Source: Deltaproteobacteria bacterium (GTDB lineage: Bacteria > Desulfobacterota > Desulfuromonadia > Desulfuromonadales > BM103). Taken from it: 6,552 nt of DNA. Where the stretch lies: contig SBFN01000256.1 in NCBI GenBank assembly GCA_006226895.1, positions 1 through 6,552 of the forward strand, given 5' to 3'. Shown here in pieces: positions 1-6,448 of this stretch. Under the pieces are notes generated by a model that had not been told where the DNA came from, ran no database searches, and worked only from the letters and a program-made list of their open reading frames with translations. The translations under genes and the position numbers were made by a program. Within the stretch, counting starts at the first letter, position 1. The number at the start of each line of letters is the position of its first letter.

Positions 1-206
1 ATCACCGCGTCACAACCTTCCAGGCCACCAACCATGCTGGCAGCATCGGTAATGTCGCCGGAATGGATTTCCACCCCATCAGGCACCGCCAATTTGTCTT
101 CAGAGCCATCTCTCACCAAGGCTCGCACGCTATGGCCGGCCGATACCAGCTGCCGCAACACTTCACTGCCAACAAATCCTGTTCCGCCGGTAAGAAAAAC
201 TTTCAT
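1..206 (-). CDS. NAD(P)-dependent epimerase/SDR-family protein, N-terminal part (cut by window edge)
   Basis: The visible 68 codons start MKVFLTGGTGFVG, a classic N-terminal Rossmann strand followed by the glycine-rich dinucleotide loop (G7-G8-T9-G10-F11-V12-G13). A basic stretch (HSVRALVR) follows near residues 25-32, and a GD-I-T-D segment near residue 50 fits the adenine-contacting turn of extended or atypical SDR proteins. This supports an NAD(P)-binding epimerase/dehydratase or an NDUFA9-like atypical SDR. The substrate cannot be told because the catalytic YxxxK region lies outside the window. The chosen ATG (204-206) has GAGGA 8 nt upstream. An in-frame ATG 15 nt further upstream (219-221) lacks a good ribosome site. 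The gene is third in the archease-rtcB transcript direction, 61 bp after rtcB. It may be co-transcribed, but no functional link to RNA repair is evident. Confidence 0.8.
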   Translation of the reverse strand, partial: MKVFLTGGTGFVGSEVLRQLVSAGHSVRALVRDGSEDKLAVPDGVEIHSGDITDAASMVGGLEGCDAV

Positions 207-232
207 AGCCGTAATCCTCATGATTTGGTTTT

Positions 233-250
233 CCGGGGCCCTCGCCCCAG
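233..250 (-). other. Short GC-rich hairpin between rtcB and the epimerase gene
   Basis: Read on the minus strand, GGGGC-gagg-GCCCC forms a 5-bp stem with a 4-nt loop. It extends to 7 bp by a G-U and a C-G pair. It is followed by AAAA rather than a U-run, so it does not look like an intrinsic terminator. It could act as an RNA-processing or stability element in the rtcB-epimerase transcript, or it may be chance in a GC-rich sequence. Confidence 0.3.
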
Positions 251-267
251 GTGCTGCGTTCCGGTTC

Positions 268-1710
268 TTATCCCTTAACCACCGCCATCGGCTTCAGCCT
301 TGCCACGATACGCCCTAGCCCCGCCTGTTCAACCACCTGGACAACCTCGGCTACATCCTTGTAGGCCTCAGGCATCTCCTCCGCTACGGTCGCACGTCCG
401 GCTGCTCGGACCACGATGCCCTGTTTTGCCAGGTCACCGATGATGTCCCGTCCCCGGGCGGCTTTTTTTGCTGCATGACGTGACAGAGCACGTCCTGCGC
501 CATGACAGGAAGAGCCGAAGGTTTCTTCGTAAGCGCCAGCGGTACCGGTCAGGACATAAGAATAACGGCCCATATCACCCGGGACCAGCACCGGTTGTCC
601 GATTGACTGATAAGCGGCGGGAATCTCTTTGTGCCCTGGTGGAAAAGCCCGTGTTGCGCCCTTGCGGTGTACGCAGAGCTTGCGCTCTCGGCCGCCGATT
701 GTGTGTTGCTCCCACTTTGCAATATTGTGGCAGACGTCGTAGATAGTCGCCATGTGCAGATCAGCAGGGCCTTTCCCCAAGACCTCTTCAAAGGTTTCTC
801 GTACATTGGAAGTAATTGTCTGCCGATTGGCGAAGGCAAAGTTGGCGGCGCAGGCCATGGCTGCCATGTAATCACGCGCCTCATCGCTCTGCAAGGGCGC
901 ACAACAGAGCTGTCGATCAGGGAGAGTAATACCGTACTTGCGTGCGGCTTTGAGCATGACCTTGAGATAATCATCGCAGACCTGGTAACCAAGGCCTCGA
1001 CTGCCGGTGTGAATACTAACCGTAACCTGACCCTGAGAAAGGCCGAGGACTGCGGCGGCACCCTCGTCGTAAATCGCTTCGACTTGCTGGATCTCCAGGA
1101 AATGGTTTCCCGACCCCAGAGTGCCGAGTTGCGATCGGCCCCGCTCAAGAGCACGTTCCGATACTTTCTCTGTATCGGCCCCGGCGATCGTGCCGTGATT
1201 TTCAATATAGTCCAGCTCGTTCTTATCGCCGAAGCCCTGTGCTACAGCCCAGGCAGCACCCTTGGTGAGCACGCGTTTCTGCTCCGCCATCGAGAGTTTG
1301 AAATCACTGTGATGAGAACCGACTCCGCTGGGGATGTTGCGGTAGAGTGCATTCGCAAGACGATCAAGGTGGGGATGGACTTCTTCCGCGTTCAGCTTGC
1401 TTCGCAAGAGGCGGACGCCGCAGTTAATATCGTAGCCGACTCCGCCGGGAGAGACGATCCCATGCGTGGCGTCGAAGGCGGCGACCCCTCCGATCGGGAA
1501 ACCATAGCCCCAGTGAATGTCGGGCATGGCCATAGAGGGACCGACGATGCCGGGCAGGGTTGCGACATTGCAAACCTGCTCCAGGGCTTGTTCGCGTCGC
1601 AGGTCTTTCATCATTTCCGGGGAGGCGAAAACCAGGCCGTCGGTGCGCATTGCGCCTTCTCGGGGGATGCGCCAACGATATTGGTCTAATTGTTGAATCT
1701 TGGTTGCCAT
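268..1710 (-). CDS. rtcB: RNA-splicing ligase RtcB (long, archease-associated type)
   Basis: This gene encodes a 480-residue RtcB, a Mn2+/GTP-dependent ligase that joins RNA 2',3'-cyclic phosphate (3'-phosphate) ends to 5'-OH ends through a histidine-GMP intermediate. All hallmark residues are visible. D94 and C97 sit in the GYDINCGVR motif, N202-H203 in GSGNHFLEIQ, H234 in HTGSRGLG and H328 in VCHNIAKWE; together these form the dimetal site. H403 in SSCHGAGRALSR is the expected guanylylated nucleophile. The KLCVHRKGATRAFPPG block near 345-359 is also typical. The length matches archaeal and metazoan RtcB (about 480-505) rather than E. coli RtcB (about 408), and the long forms are those known to depend on archease. 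The archease gene lies directly upstream, only 8 bp away. The ribosome site AGGA (1717-1720) overlaps the archease stop codon, suggesting coupled translation. No intein or truncation is seen. In bacteria its role is RNA repair (tRNA/rRNA ends); the exact substrate here is unknown. Confidence 0.97.
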   Translation of the reverse strand: MATKIQQLDQYRWRIPREGAMRTDGLVFASPEMMKDLRREQALEQVCNVATLPGIVGPSMAMPDIHWGYGFPIGGVAAFDATHGIVSPGGVGYDINCGVRLLRSKLNAEEVHPHLDRLANALYRNIPSGVGSHHSDFKLSMAEQKRVLTKGAAWAVAQGFGDKNELDYIENHGTIAGADTEKVSERALERGRSQLGTLGSGNHFLEIQQVEAIYDEGAAAVLGLSQGQVTVSIHTGSRGLGYQVCDDYLKVMLKAARKYGITLPDRQLCCAPLQSDEARDYMAAMACAANFAFANRQTITSNVRETFEEVLGKGPADLHMATIYDVCHNIAKWEQHTIGGRERKLCVHRKGATRAFPPGHKEIPAAYQSIGQPVLVPGDMGRYSYVLTGTAGAYEETFGSSCHGAGRALSRHAAKKAARGRDIIGDLAKQGIVVRAAGRATVAEEMPEAYKDVAEVVQVVEQAGLGRIVARLKPMAVVKG

Positions 1711-1718
1711 AAAGTGTC

Positions 1719-2138
1719 CTAAAGGTCGACGTAAACCCGCGCGTACCAGCCACCTGAAGCTTCTTCAAGGGCGGCTTTATGGTAAGTCACCGCTTTGACC
1801 TGTCGCTCAACGTGATGACGTTGCTGGTCAAAGGGTTCTCCCGAGAGAGTCGCCAGCAACTCGCCTTCTTCGAGGCCATCGATTCGAGTTTCCACCGGAA
1901 CCAGGTTGTTCTGTTCGCACCAGTAGAGGATCTCGTTAAGCCATGTCACCATAAGCTCCACAGGGTCTTCCTCGCGCAGATGGATCTCTGCGACAACGTT
2001 TGCCGATGCGGGACTGTTGCCGAACAACATCATTGTCAATCCCCTGGCCATTTCCTCCAATACTTTCAGGCAGGATTCTGCACGGGCTTCTATTCCCATA
2101 TCTGCAGTGTGTTCGAGCAGTCGATAGCCTTTGTACAT
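1719..2138 (-). CDS. Archease, activator of RtcB
   Basis: This is a 139-residue archease (usual size about 140). The family is recognised from the N-terminal LLEHTADMGIEA block (H10, T11, A12, D13), the central VTWLNEILYWCE helix, the KAVTYHKA segment near 115-122, and the C-terminal YARVYVDL ending. D13 and D138 are the expected acidic metal-binding residues. Archease docks on RtcB, helps place metal and GTP for guanylylation of its active-site histidine, and allows multiple turnover. I chose the ATG at 2136-2138 because AGGAA (2145-2149) lies 6 nt upstream. An in-frame TTG directly before it (2139-2141) would leave only 3 nt. The stop TAG at 1719-1721 overlaps the rtcB ribosome site. The gene is first in its transcript and diverges from the hydrogenase operon. 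Confidence 0.95.
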   Translation of the reverse strand: MYKGYRLLEHTADMGIEARAESCLKVLEEMARGLTMMLFGNSPASANVVAEIHLREEDPVELMVTWLNEILYWCEQNNLVPVETRIDGLEEGELLATLSGEPFDQQRHHVERQVKAVTYHKAALEEASGGWYARVYVDL

Positions 2139-2144
2139 CAATTG

Positions 2145-2149
2145 TTCCT
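2145..2149 (-). promoter_or_regulatory. Ribosome binding site deciding the archease start
   Basis: AGGAA on the minus strand sits 6 nt from the ATG at 2138 but only 3 nt from the preceding in-frame TTG. This favours the ATG and a 139-residue protein. Confidence 0.6.
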
Positions 2150-2184
2150 ATCGTTCTGGTTCAGTAACTGATTGTTCCATTTGC

Positions 2185-2193
2185 ATTATACCA
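2185..2193 (-). promoter_or_regulatory. Extended -10 promoter for archease-rtcB
   Basis: The minus strand reads TGGTATAAT, a perfect TATAAT preceded by the TGn extended -10 element. There is no recognisable -35 at 16-18 bp (the sequence there is GC-rich), which fits an extended -10 promoter. Transcription would start near 2178 and give a leader of about 40 nt before the archease ATG. No sigma54-type site of the sort used by RtcR-controlled rtcBA operons is visible for this gene pair. Confidence 0.6.
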
Positions 2194-2307
2194 GCTAGTC
2201 ATTGACCCGGGGCTTAAAATAGAGTGAAGACTTCTGGCTTTCTGCGATATGTGAGATATTCTTAATGGTGCGCAGCTAACCACGTTCTTGGGGGTAGAGG
2301 CATTGCG

Positions 2308-2329
2308 GTCAAGTTTATTTTTACTTGAC
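2308..2329. promoter_or_regulatory. Perfect 7-bp inverted repeat over the distal hydrogenase -35 (candidate operator)
   Basis: GTCAAGT (2308-2314) and ACTTGAC (2323-2329) are exact reverse complements separated by the 8-nt AT spacer TTATTTTT. The right arm contains most of the TTGACA -35 hexamer, so a dimeric regulator bound here would compete with RNA polymerase. A related but looser pair, TCAAG (2351-2355) and CTTGA (2370-2374), overlaps the second promoter. The regulator is not identifiable, and the site does not match FNR (TTGAT-N4-ATCAA). Confidence 0.4.
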
Positions 2330-2351
2330 AAAACATCGTTCTAAATATTAT
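2325..2351 (+). promoter_or_regulatory. Candidate sigma70 promoter P1 of the hydrogenase operon
   Basis: A consensus -35 TTGACA (2325-2330) is followed after 15 bp by TATTAT (2346-2351, 5 of 6 to TATAAT). The spacer is 2 bp shorter than ideal. A start near 2358 would give a leader of about 100 nt. The -35 overlaps the inverted repeat at 2308-2329. Confidence 0.4.
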
Positions 2352-2370
2352 CAAGGGCGAAGTGTTTTTC

Positions 2371-2399
2371 TTGAAACCATCACATATTATCTTTTTAAT
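2371..2399 (+). promoter_or_regulatory. Candidate sigma70 promoter P2 of the hydrogenase operon
   Basis: TTGAAA (2371-2376, 5 of 6 to the consensus) is followed after exactly 17 bp by TTTAAT (2394-2399, 5 of 6 to TATAAT). A start near 2406 would give a leader of about 50 nt. The surroundings are very AT-rich, so chance matches are more likely here than in the coding sequence. Confidence 0.4.
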
Positions 2400-2456
2400 A
2401 TATTGAAATTGTTACATTTGCCCGTTTGATTAAAAAACTGTGAAGGAGGTCGGACA

Positions 2457-3575
2457 ATGAAAACTGACTTGGAAGTCAACACCTCTCCGATCCCTGAGGA
2501 GCTCCTCCAGCGCGTGGAGGCTCGCGGGATCAATCGTCGCGACTTTATCAAGTTCTGCACGGCGACCACTGCTGCCCTGGCTTTGCCGGTGAGCTTTATT
2601 CCTACCGTCGCTCAAGCCGTTGAAGACAAGCGACCACCTGTTATCTGGGTGGAATACCAGAGTTGCTCCGGTGATTCGGAAGCTTTCCTGCGTGGTAATC
2701 AGCCCACCGCTGGAGAGTTGATTCTCGACCTGATCTCTCTCGAATACTCGGATGTCGTAATGGCGGCTTCTGGTCACCAGGCTGAAGAAGCCAAGCATCA
2801 AGCCATGGAGAAGTACAAGGGCCAGTATATTCTGGTTGTTGAAGGCTCTATCCCCACCGGAGCCGATGGCGCCTATTGCACGATCGCTGGTGAGAGCGCC
2901 ATGGTCGATTGCAAAAAGCTGGTACAGAATGCAGCGGCCACCATCTGTGTTGGTTCCTGTTCCTCTTTCGGAGGCATTCCTGCCGCTGCTCCGAACCCGA
3001 CCAACGCCGTTTCAGTGAGTAGCCTGGTGCCGGGGGCGGCAATCATCAATCTACCCGGTTGCCCTGTCAACGCAACCAACCTGACCGCGACCATCGTTCA
3101 TTTTATGACCTTTGGCAAACTGCCGGCGGTTGATCGTCTCGGCCGCCCGAAGTTTGCCTACGGCAAGCGCATTCATGACAACTGTGAGCGACGCGGTCAT
3201 TTCGATGCTGGCCAGTATGCCGAGGCCTTCGGTGATGTCGCACACCGTCAGGGTCATTGTCTCTACAAGTTGGGTTGCAAAGGTCCTGAAAGTTTCCACA
3301 ATTGCCCGACCGTTCGTTACAACGAAGGCATCTCCTGGCCGGTCATGGCCGGTCACGGCTGCATCGGTTGTTCTGAACCTGGTTTCTGGGACACCATGAG
3401 TCCCTTCTACCGGCGCCTGCCCAAGGTCCCCGGTTTTGGAATTGAGGACACGGCCGACAAAATTGGTATCGGTCTGGCGGCGGCCACCGCAGTGGCTTTC
3501 GGTGTCCATGGGGTTGCGAGCTGCTTCCGCAAGGGCGACGCTATGGAAGAAGATAAGGTCGTAAAGGAGGACTAA
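2457..3575 (+). CDS. hyaS: [NiFe] hydrogenase small subunit, Tat-exported and membrane-anchored, with Asp proximal ligand
   Basis: This 372-residue electron-transfer subunit belongs to a group 1 uptake hydrogenase. The N-terminus carries a Tat signal: N26-R27-R28-D29-F30-I31-K32, then a hydrophobic stretch ending in A52-Q53-A54, a likely cleavage site. Residues 336-356 form a C-terminal membrane helix that would anchor the enzyme facing the periplasm. Cluster ligands, by comparison with the D. gigas family pattern, are as follows. The proximal set is C70, D73 (normally Cys), C168 and C202. The distal set is H240, C243, C268 and C274. The medial set is C283, C302 and C305, with a proline (P295) rather than a fourth Cys, so [3Fe-4S] is expected. 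The two extra cysteines of oxygen-tolerant 6-Cys proximal clusters are absent (G72 and G173). AAGGAGGT ends 6 nt before the ATG. The gene is first of the operon, with homology to HyaS/HupS/HoxK types. The order and Asp ligand suggest the Geobacter Hya-like (possibly 1f) or 1h lineage, which is unconfirmed. Confidence 0.96.
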   Translation: MKTDLEVNTSPIPEELLQRVEARGINRRDFIKFCTATTAALALPVSFIPTVAQAVEDKRPPVIWVEYQSCSGDSEAFLRGNQPTAGELILDLISLEYSDVVMAASGHQAEEAKHQAMEKYKGQYILVVEGSIPTGADGAYCTIAGESAMVDCKKLVQNAAATICVGSCSSFGGIPAAAPNPTNAVSVSSLVPGAAIINLPGCPVNATNLTATIVHFMTFGKLPAVDRLGRPKFAYGKRIHDNCERRGHFDAGQYAEAFGDVAHRQGHCLYKLGCKGPESFHNCPTVRYNEGISWPVMAGHGCIGCSEPGFWDTMSPFYRRLPKVPGFGIEDTADKIGIGLAAATAVAFGVHGVASCFRKGDAMEEDKVVKED

Positions 3576-3578
3576 ACG

Positions 3579-5291
3579 ATGGCTAAAAGAATTGCCGTTG
3601 ATCCGATTACCCGTATAGAGGGCCACCTGCGCATCGAAGCACAGATCGATGGTGGCAAGATTGTTGACGCCTGGAGTTCTTCCACGGCCTTCCGTGGCAT
3701 CGAGACGATTCTCAAGGGCCGTGATCCCCGCGATGCACATCATTTCACCCAGCGCTTCTGTGGTGTCTGCACCACGGTTCACTCCATGGCCAGCATTCGT
3801 GCCGTGGAAGATGCCCTGAATATACAGATCCCCGACAATGCCCGCCTGATCCGTAACCTGATCATGGGCATCCAGAACGTGCAGGATCACGTGATTCACT
3901 TCTATCACCTGCATGCGCTTGACTGGGTCGACATTACCAGCGCCCTGAATGCCGATCCGGCCGCAACGGCCAAATTCGCGCAGTCGATCTCCAACTGGCC
4001 GAAATCAAGTGCCACCTATTTCAAGGGTATCAAGGAAAAGCTGGCGTCCTTTGCCGGGACCGGCCGACTTGGTCCTTTCCAGAACGCTTACTGGGGACAT
4101 AGCGCTTACAAGTTGCCGCCCGAAGCGAACCTGATGGCCGTTGCCCATTACCTCGAAGCACTCGAGTGGCAAAAAGATGTGATCAAGATCCACGCCATTC
4201 TCGGTTCGAAGAACCCGCACCCACAGACCTTCCTGGTCGGCGGTATGTCGATGCCGGTTGACCCGGACAGCCAGAATGCCATCAACGCTGACAAGATCGC
4301 CTACATCCGCAAACTGTTGCGTAAAGCCCGCGCATTTGTTGAGCAGGTCTATATCCCTGATCTCCTGGCGGTCGCTCCGGCCTATCTCGACTGGGCCGGC
4401 ATTGGCGGTGGGGTAGGCAACTACATGTCTTTCGGTGACTTCCCGATGGATAACAGCCCCGGCACCGGCAGCCTCTTCTTCCCCCGTGGCGTTATCATGG
4501 GTAAAGATCTGGCCAACGTTATGGAGATGGACGAGAAGAAGATCACCGAATATGTCACACACTCCTGGTACAACTACTCTTCGGGCGACGATAAAGGTTT
4601 GCATCCCTACAAGGGTGAGACCAGCCATAACTACACTGGTCCGAAACCGCCTTATGACTTCCTCGACACTGATGGTAAGTACTCCTGGGTCAAATCGCCG
4701 CGTTACATGGATCAGCCGATGGAAGTCGGCCCCCTGGCACGCATCCTGGTTGCTTACGCCTCTGGCGTAACGGAAGTTGTCGACACAGTCAACTTTGTGC
4801 TGAAGACCCTCGGAGCACCAGCTTCGGCACTCTTCTCAACTCTGGGTCGTACCGCCGCTCGCGGCGTCGACTGCCTGCTGCTCGCCCAGAAAAACGAGCT
4901 CTGGCTTGATCAGCTGGCTGACAACATGGGCCGGGGCATCCTCGACACTTTCAATAAGGAGAAGTGGGATCCGGCGACCTGGCCGAAAGAAGCACAAGGC
5001 TTCGGTTACCACGAAGCACCTCGCGGTGCTCTCGGTCATTTTATCCGCATTGAGAATCAGAAGATCGCCAATTACCAGGCGGTGGTACCTTCGACCTGGA
5101 ACGCAGGTCCCCGTGATGCTGCCGGTCAGATGGGGCCCTACGAGTCGGCCCTGGTCGGAACTCCGGTCGCTGATCCTGAGAAGCCGTTGGAAATCTTACG
5201 GACCATCCACTCTTTCGATCCCTGCCTGGCCTGCGCCGTGCACGTTATGGATGGCAAGGGGACAGAGATCGTCAAGGTTCGAGCCCTCTAA
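3579..5291 (+). CDS. hyaL: [NiFe] hydrogenase large (catalytic) subunit
   Basis: This 570-residue subunit holds the Ni-Fe(CN)2CO active site that splits H2 into protons and electrons. The L1 motif RFCGVCTTVH gives C61 and C64. The L2 motif DPCLACAVH gives C549 and C552. These four cysteines bind nickel, with C64 and C552 bridging to iron. E14 in TRIEGH matches the family's conserved N-terminal glutamate region, and R482 in PRGALGH lies in a segment lining the active site. The protein ends 15 residues after H555. Cleavage after that histidine by the operon's protease is expected once nickel is inserted. It has no export signal and should travel through Tat folded with the small subunit. The ribosome site AAAGGAGG (3563-3570) lies inside the end of the small-subunit gene, and only 3 bp separate stop and start. 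Alternative names are hyaB (E. coli), hupL and hoxG. Confidence 0.97.
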   Translation: MAKRIAVDPITRIEGHLRIEAQIDGGKIVDAWSSSTAFRGIETILKGRDPRDAHHFTQRFCGVCTTVHSMASIRAVEDALNIQIPDNARLIRNLIMGIQNVQDHVIHFYHLHALDWVDITSALNADPAATAKFAQSISNWPKSSATYFKGIKEKLASFAGTGRLGPFQNAYWGHSAYKLPPEANLMAVAHYLEALEWQKDVIKIHAILGSKNPHPQTFLVGGMSMPVDPDSQNAINADKIAYIRKLLRKARAFVEQVYIPDLLAVAPAYLDWAGIGGGVGNYMSFGDFPMDNSPGTGSLFFPRGVIMGKDLANVMEMDEKKITEYVTHSWYNYSSGDDKGLHPYKGETSHNYTGPKPPYDFLDTDGKYSWVKSPRYMDQPMEVGPLARILVAYASGVTEVVDTVNFVLKTLGAPASALFSTLGRTAARGVDCLLLAQKNELWLDQLADNMGRGILDTFNKEKWDPATWPKEAQGFGYHEAPRGALGHFIRIENQKIANYQAVVPSTWNAGPRDAAGQMGPYESALVGTPVADPEKPLEILRTIHSFDPCLACAVHVMDGKGTEIVKVRAL

Positions 5292-5309
5292 AGGAAGGAG
5301 GCGCACGCC

Positions 5310-5963
5310 ATGCTGAAAATTTATTACGTGTGGGAATTGCCGGTTCGCATCTGCCACTGGATCAACGTGCTCTCCGTGATCATGTTGTCGATCACCGGCT
5401 TTTTTATCGGTAGCCCGTTCATAACGGCCCCGGAGACTTCGATGTACGTGATGGGCTGGATGCGGTTTTTGCACTTCGCTTTCGCCTACCTCTTTACGGT
5501 ATCGGTGGCGGCACGCATCATCTGGATGTTTATCGGCAACCACCATGCGTCCTGGAAGGCATTTATCCCCTGGGTGACAGCTGAGGGGCGGCAGAATTTC
5601 ATAAAGATGTTCCGTTACTACACCTTCACCGGCAAGAAGATCACCTACGAAGTTGGCCATAACCCGGTCGCGGCAACGGCCTATCTCGGTATTTTTGCGC
5701 TCTTCATCTTCCAGATTATCTCAGGCTTCGCCATGTACGGTCAGTTTGAACCGGGTGGTTTCTGGAATGGTCTGCTCGGCGGAATCAATGTGTTGGTGGG
5801 CAACCAGTGGCTACGACTGCTGCACCATGGAGTCATGTGGCTTCTGGCCGGCTTCATCATCAACCACATCTACAGCGGCTGGCTGATGGATCTTAAGATG
5901 CGCAACGGCACCATGAGCGGTATCTTCAGCGGCTACCGTTATATCGAACCGGAGGATCTTTAA
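5310..5963 (+). CDS. cybH: Ni/Fe-hydrogenase b-type cytochrome subunit
   Basis: This 217-residue integral membrane cytochrome b passes electrons from the periplasmic hydrogenase to the quinone pool and helps anchor it. Four hydrophobic spans are visible near residues 15-35, 50-75, 120-143 and 168-192. Candidate axial haem ligands are H16 (RICHWIN), H55 (RFLHF), H172 or H173 (LRLLHHG) and H186 (INHIYSG), which fits two b haems. The N-terminal VWELPVRICHW and the C-terminal SGYRYIEPEDL are typical of the HyaC/HupC/HoxZ family, and the length is near the usual 220-240. GGAGG (5297-5301) is 8 nt before the ATG, and 18 bp separate it from the large-subunit gene. The stop overlaps the next start as TAATG. 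In Geobacter this position is called hyaB, which conflicts with the E. coli name for the large subunit. Confidence 0.95.
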   Translation: MLKIYYVWELPVRICHWINVLSVIMLSITGFFIGSPFITAPETSMYVMGWMRFLHFAFAYLFTVSVAARIIWMFIGNHHASWKAFIPWVTAEGRQNFIKMFRYYTFTGKKITYEVGHNPVAATAYLGIFALFIFQIISGFAMYGQFEPGGFWNGLLGGINVLVGNQWLRLLHHGVMWLLAGFIINHIYSGWLMDLKMRNGTMSGIFSGYRYIEPEDL

Positions 5964-6448
5964 TGTCAATCCTGGTCCTTGGACTGGGCAATACGATCAT
6001 GACTGATGACGGTTTCGGGGTGAAAGTGGTTACGACTCTTTCATCCCGTTACCATTTTCAGGGCCAGGTGAAGCTGATAGACGGCGGCACTCTGGGCCTT
6101 GATCTGCTGCCCGAGCTTGAAGAGCTTGAGTCTCTTCTGATTATTGACGCCCTCGATATGCGTGCAGAACCAGGTGGTATCTTCCGCCTCGAAGGTGAAG
6201 AGGTTCCACGTGCGTTTGCCAGTAAACTCTCAGTCCACCAGATGGGGCTGCAGGACCTGCTTGCTGTCGCCGAATTCCAGGGTCACGCTCCGCGCAACCT
6301 GGTTGTCTGGGGCGTCCAGCCCGAATGCATTGAAATGGGTACCGAGTTAACGGCAACGGTGGAGCAAACTGTTGAGCCCGTGGTTGGAAAAGTACTCGAA
6401 GAGCTGCGCGGTTGGGGAGTTCAGTACCACGAAAAGGAGCAGGAGTAA
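5963..6448 (+). CDS. hyaD: Hydrogenase maturation endopeptidase (HyaD/HupD/HybD family)
   Basis: This 161-residue cytoplasmic peptidase removes the C-terminal tail of the hydrogenase large subunit after nickel insertion. The N-terminal LGLGNTIMTDDGFGV block, IIDALD (D62) and SVHQMGL (H92) correspond to the three nickel-sensing residues of E. coli HybD (Glu16, Asp62, His93). The first is Asp (D16) here instead of Glu, a conservative swap. WGVQP near 116-120 is another family block. Its likely substrate is the large subunit encoded two genes upstream, which ends in the matching DPCxxCxxH plus 15 residues. The start codon overlaps the cytochrome stop by 1 nt, with GGAGG (5951-5955) 7 nt upstream. 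In Geobacter this gene is called hyaP. The Hyp proteins needed for metal-centre assembly are not in this window. Confidence 0.94.
   Translation: MSILVLGLGNTIMTDDGFGVKVVTTLSSRYHFQGQVKLIDGGTLGLDLLPELEELESLLIIDALDMRAEPGGIFRLEGEEVPRAFASKLSVHQMGLQDLLAVAEFQGHAPRNLVVWGVQPECIEMGTELTATVEQTVEPVVGKVLEELRGWGVQYHEKEQE

Noticed and set aside
233..250. Intrinsic terminator after rtcB
   Set aside because: The stem is present but is followed by A residues, not U residues, on the minus-strand transcript.
34..318. A 94-codon plus-strand open frame at the left edge
   Set aside because: It overlaps the start of the epimerase gene and the end of rtcB on the other strand and shows no domain-like sequence.
631..1689. 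A 352-codon open frame on the plus strand opposite rtcB
   Set aside because: It lies wholly antisense to a full-length RtcB with every catalytic residue intact, has no recognisable motif, and has the look of a shadow frame in GC-rich coding DNA.
2293..2306. Possible sigma54 promoter (GG-N10-GC with TTGC) upstream of the hydrogenase
   Set aside because: Only the GG and TTGC parts match. The CAC of the -24 element is absent, and better sigma70-type candidates lie closer to the gene.
2457..3575. Small subunit as a decayed or non-functional gene because of the missing cysteine
   Set aside because: The frame is intact, all ten other cluster ligands, the Tat motif and the membrane anchor are present, and an Asp ligand is known in a related hydrogenase.
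3051..3914. A 287-codon minus-strand open frame across the small/large subunit junction
   Set aside because: It is antisense to two well-conserved hydrogenase genes, lacks family motifs, and is best explained as a shadow frame.
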